From assembly GCA_964444465.1 (NCBI GenBank), contig CAYUGZ010000018.1:1-14279 (forward strand): 14,279 nucleotides of DNA, written 5' to 3'. Positions 13,544-14,279 of the stretch are shown in pieces. The notes below the pieces were generated by a model that saw nothing but the letters and a program-made list of their open reading frames with translations, did no database searches and was not told the DNA's origin. Made by a program: the position numbers and the translations under genes. Positions within the stretch are counted from its first letter, which is position 1, and each line of letters begins with the position of its first letter. The stretch is from JACPNE01 sp964444465. GTDB lineage: Archaea > Nanobdellota > Nanobdellia > SCGC-AAA011-G17 > JACPNG01.

Positions 13544-14199
13544 ATAAGATAATTGTTGATCATAGGGAAAGGGCTTCTGGAATAATAAAAGAATTAGCTA
13601 AGAAGGGGATGGAGATAGAAATAAAACAATTGATTGCTGGTGATTTTATAATTCAAAGTAAAGATATGAATGAAAAGATAGTTAATGTAGGAATTGAAAA
13701 AAAAACTCAAACAGATTTTCTAAATTCAATTATCGATAAAAGGATTATAACTCAATTGATAAGATTAAAAGAAAATTTTGACATTCCATTATTAGTTATA
13801 GAAGGTTCTGAAAATATGTACGAAATGAGAAATTTTCATCCTAATGCAATTAGAGGAATGATGGCTTCAATTGCTATAGATTTTCAAATTCCAATAATTT
13901 TTACAAAGAATAAGAGAGATACTGCTTCATTAATCAAAATTATAACAACAAGATTAGAAAGACCAATTAAAAATATAAATTTGTTAACTAAAAAAAAGCC
14001 CTTAACAACAAAAGAACAACAAGAGTATATAATTAGTAGTCTTCCAGGTGTTGGTTCAACTTTAGCAAAATCATTATTAAAAAAATTTAAATCTGTGGAG
14101 AAAATAATTAATTCAAAAAAAGAAGATTTAATGTTAGTTGATAAAATAGGAAAAAAGAAAGCAGAAACTATTAAAGAATTATTAAAAGCGAATTATTAG
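13540..14199 (+). CDS. XPF/ERCC4-type nuclease with tandem HhH, Hef nuclease subunit
   Basis: The 219-aa protein contains the ERCC4 nuclease core and a C-terminal (HhH)2 DNA-binding domain. Core residues: VDHRE (6-10), GDF (34-36), IEKKTQTDF (52-60, corresponding to the canonical GDx(n)ERKxxxD motif) and IIDKR (64-68). The Arg of the ERK triad is Lys (E53-K54-K55), a conservative change. The HhH pair is SLPGVGSTLAKSLL (167-180) and LMLVDKIGKKKAETI (197-211). The gene overlaps the helicase gene by ATGA (13540-13543), indicating translational coupling and suggesting a two-subunit Hef. The expected role is cleavage of branched DNA at stalled forks. Without the helicase fusion it resembles the short crenarchaeal XPF, so it may pair with PCNA; I see no obvious PIP box at the C-terminus. 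Confidence 0.88.
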   Translation: MNKIIVDHRERASGIIKELAKKGMEIEIKQLIAGDFIIQSKDMNEKIVNVGIEKKTQTDFLNSIIDKRIITQLIRLKENFDIPLLVIEGSENMYEMRNFHPNAIRGMMASIAIDFQIPIIFTKNKRDTASLIKIITTRLERPIKNINLLTKKKPLTTKEQQEYIISSLPGVGSTLAKSLLKKFKSVEKIINSKKEDLMLVDKIGKKKAETIKELLKANY

Positions 14200-14249
14200 T
14201 ATCTTTCTAAAATCAATAAATAGACTCATTAAATTTTAATAATAAGAAA

Positions 14250-14259
14250 TATTTAAATA
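14250..14259 (+). promoter_or_regulatory. TATA box (TATTTAAATA) near the right edge
   Basis: This palindromic TATA-type sequence lies in the 80-base gap after the nuclease gene. It predicts transcription start near 14281, just beyond the window, for a plus-strand gene that is not visible. ATG 14267 is followed at once by a stop (ATG GTT TAG), so that ATG is not the start of a gene. Confidence 0.42.
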
Positions 14260-14279
14260 AACAAGAATGGTTTAGATAA

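Noticed and set aside
14267..14275. ATG at 14267 as a new gene start at the right edge
   Set aside because: It is followed after one codon by a TAG stop, and the nearby TATA box predicts transcription starting beyond the window.
1..14279. tRNA, rRNA, CRISPR array, insertion sequence or phage genes
   Set aside because: I looked for cloverleaf-like GC-rich blocks, regular repeats, transposase motifs and terminal inverted repeats and saw none.

Overview
The window looks like part of the chromosome of a small-genome archaeon, most likely a DPANN lineage such as Woesearchaeota or Pacearchaeota. The evidence is the set of gene families: a Hef-type XPF helicase and nuclease, a VirB11/ArlI-like secretion ATPase with an ArlJ-like platform protein, a PRC-barrel protein, a TraB protein, and pilin-like proteins with a 'KKG' N-terminus. 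The DNA is very AT-rich, genes are packed with 1-base gaps or short overlaps, and first genes often have a TATA box about 26 bases upstream of the start codon (leaderless transcription). The exact phylum is an inference. I saw no rRNA, tRNA, CRISPR, IS element or phage gene.

Layout. (1) 1-1819, minus strand: pilin-like and small single-pass membrane proteins, namely a partial gene at the left edge, two mini-proteins of 45 and 46 aa, a 295-aa cysteine-containing pilin-like protein and a 35-aa mini-protein. (2) 1864-7191, minus strand: the core of a type IV pilus, archaellum or secretion-like machine: a 756-aa ATPase, a 721-aa platform protein, a six-helix membrane protein and a two-helix membrane protein. 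(3) 7268-8354, plus strand, divergent from the ATPase: two coiled-coil cytoplasmic proteins, the second with a Pro/Gln-rich linker. (4) 8356-9985, minus strand: three tandem paralogous ~180-aa membrane proteins of unknown function. (5) 10016-11996: a PRC-barrel gene with an odd 5' end, a soluble TraB-domain protein, an overlapping M50/S2P-like membrane protein that lacks the catalytic Glu, and a small membrane protein. (6) 12029-14199, plus strand: an archaeal Hef split into separate helicase and nuclease genes that overlap by ATGA. A TATA box at the right edge points to another gene beyond the window.

Regions 1 to 4 read as one system: ATPase and platform, candidate pilin-like subunits, coiled-coil cytoplasmic partners and extra membrane parts. 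No prepilin peptidase, ArlH or canonical archaellin is present, so this may be an uncharacterised DPANN surface or secretion apparatus. Regions 5 and 6 look like housekeeping (cell division or regulation, and replication-fork repair).

Initiation appears to follow two modes. Operon-first genes have a TATA box about 26 bases before the start codon and no ribosome binding site. Several internal genes have GGTGA- or GGAGG-type sites, including two TTG starts placed in an identical way inside the end of the preceding gene.
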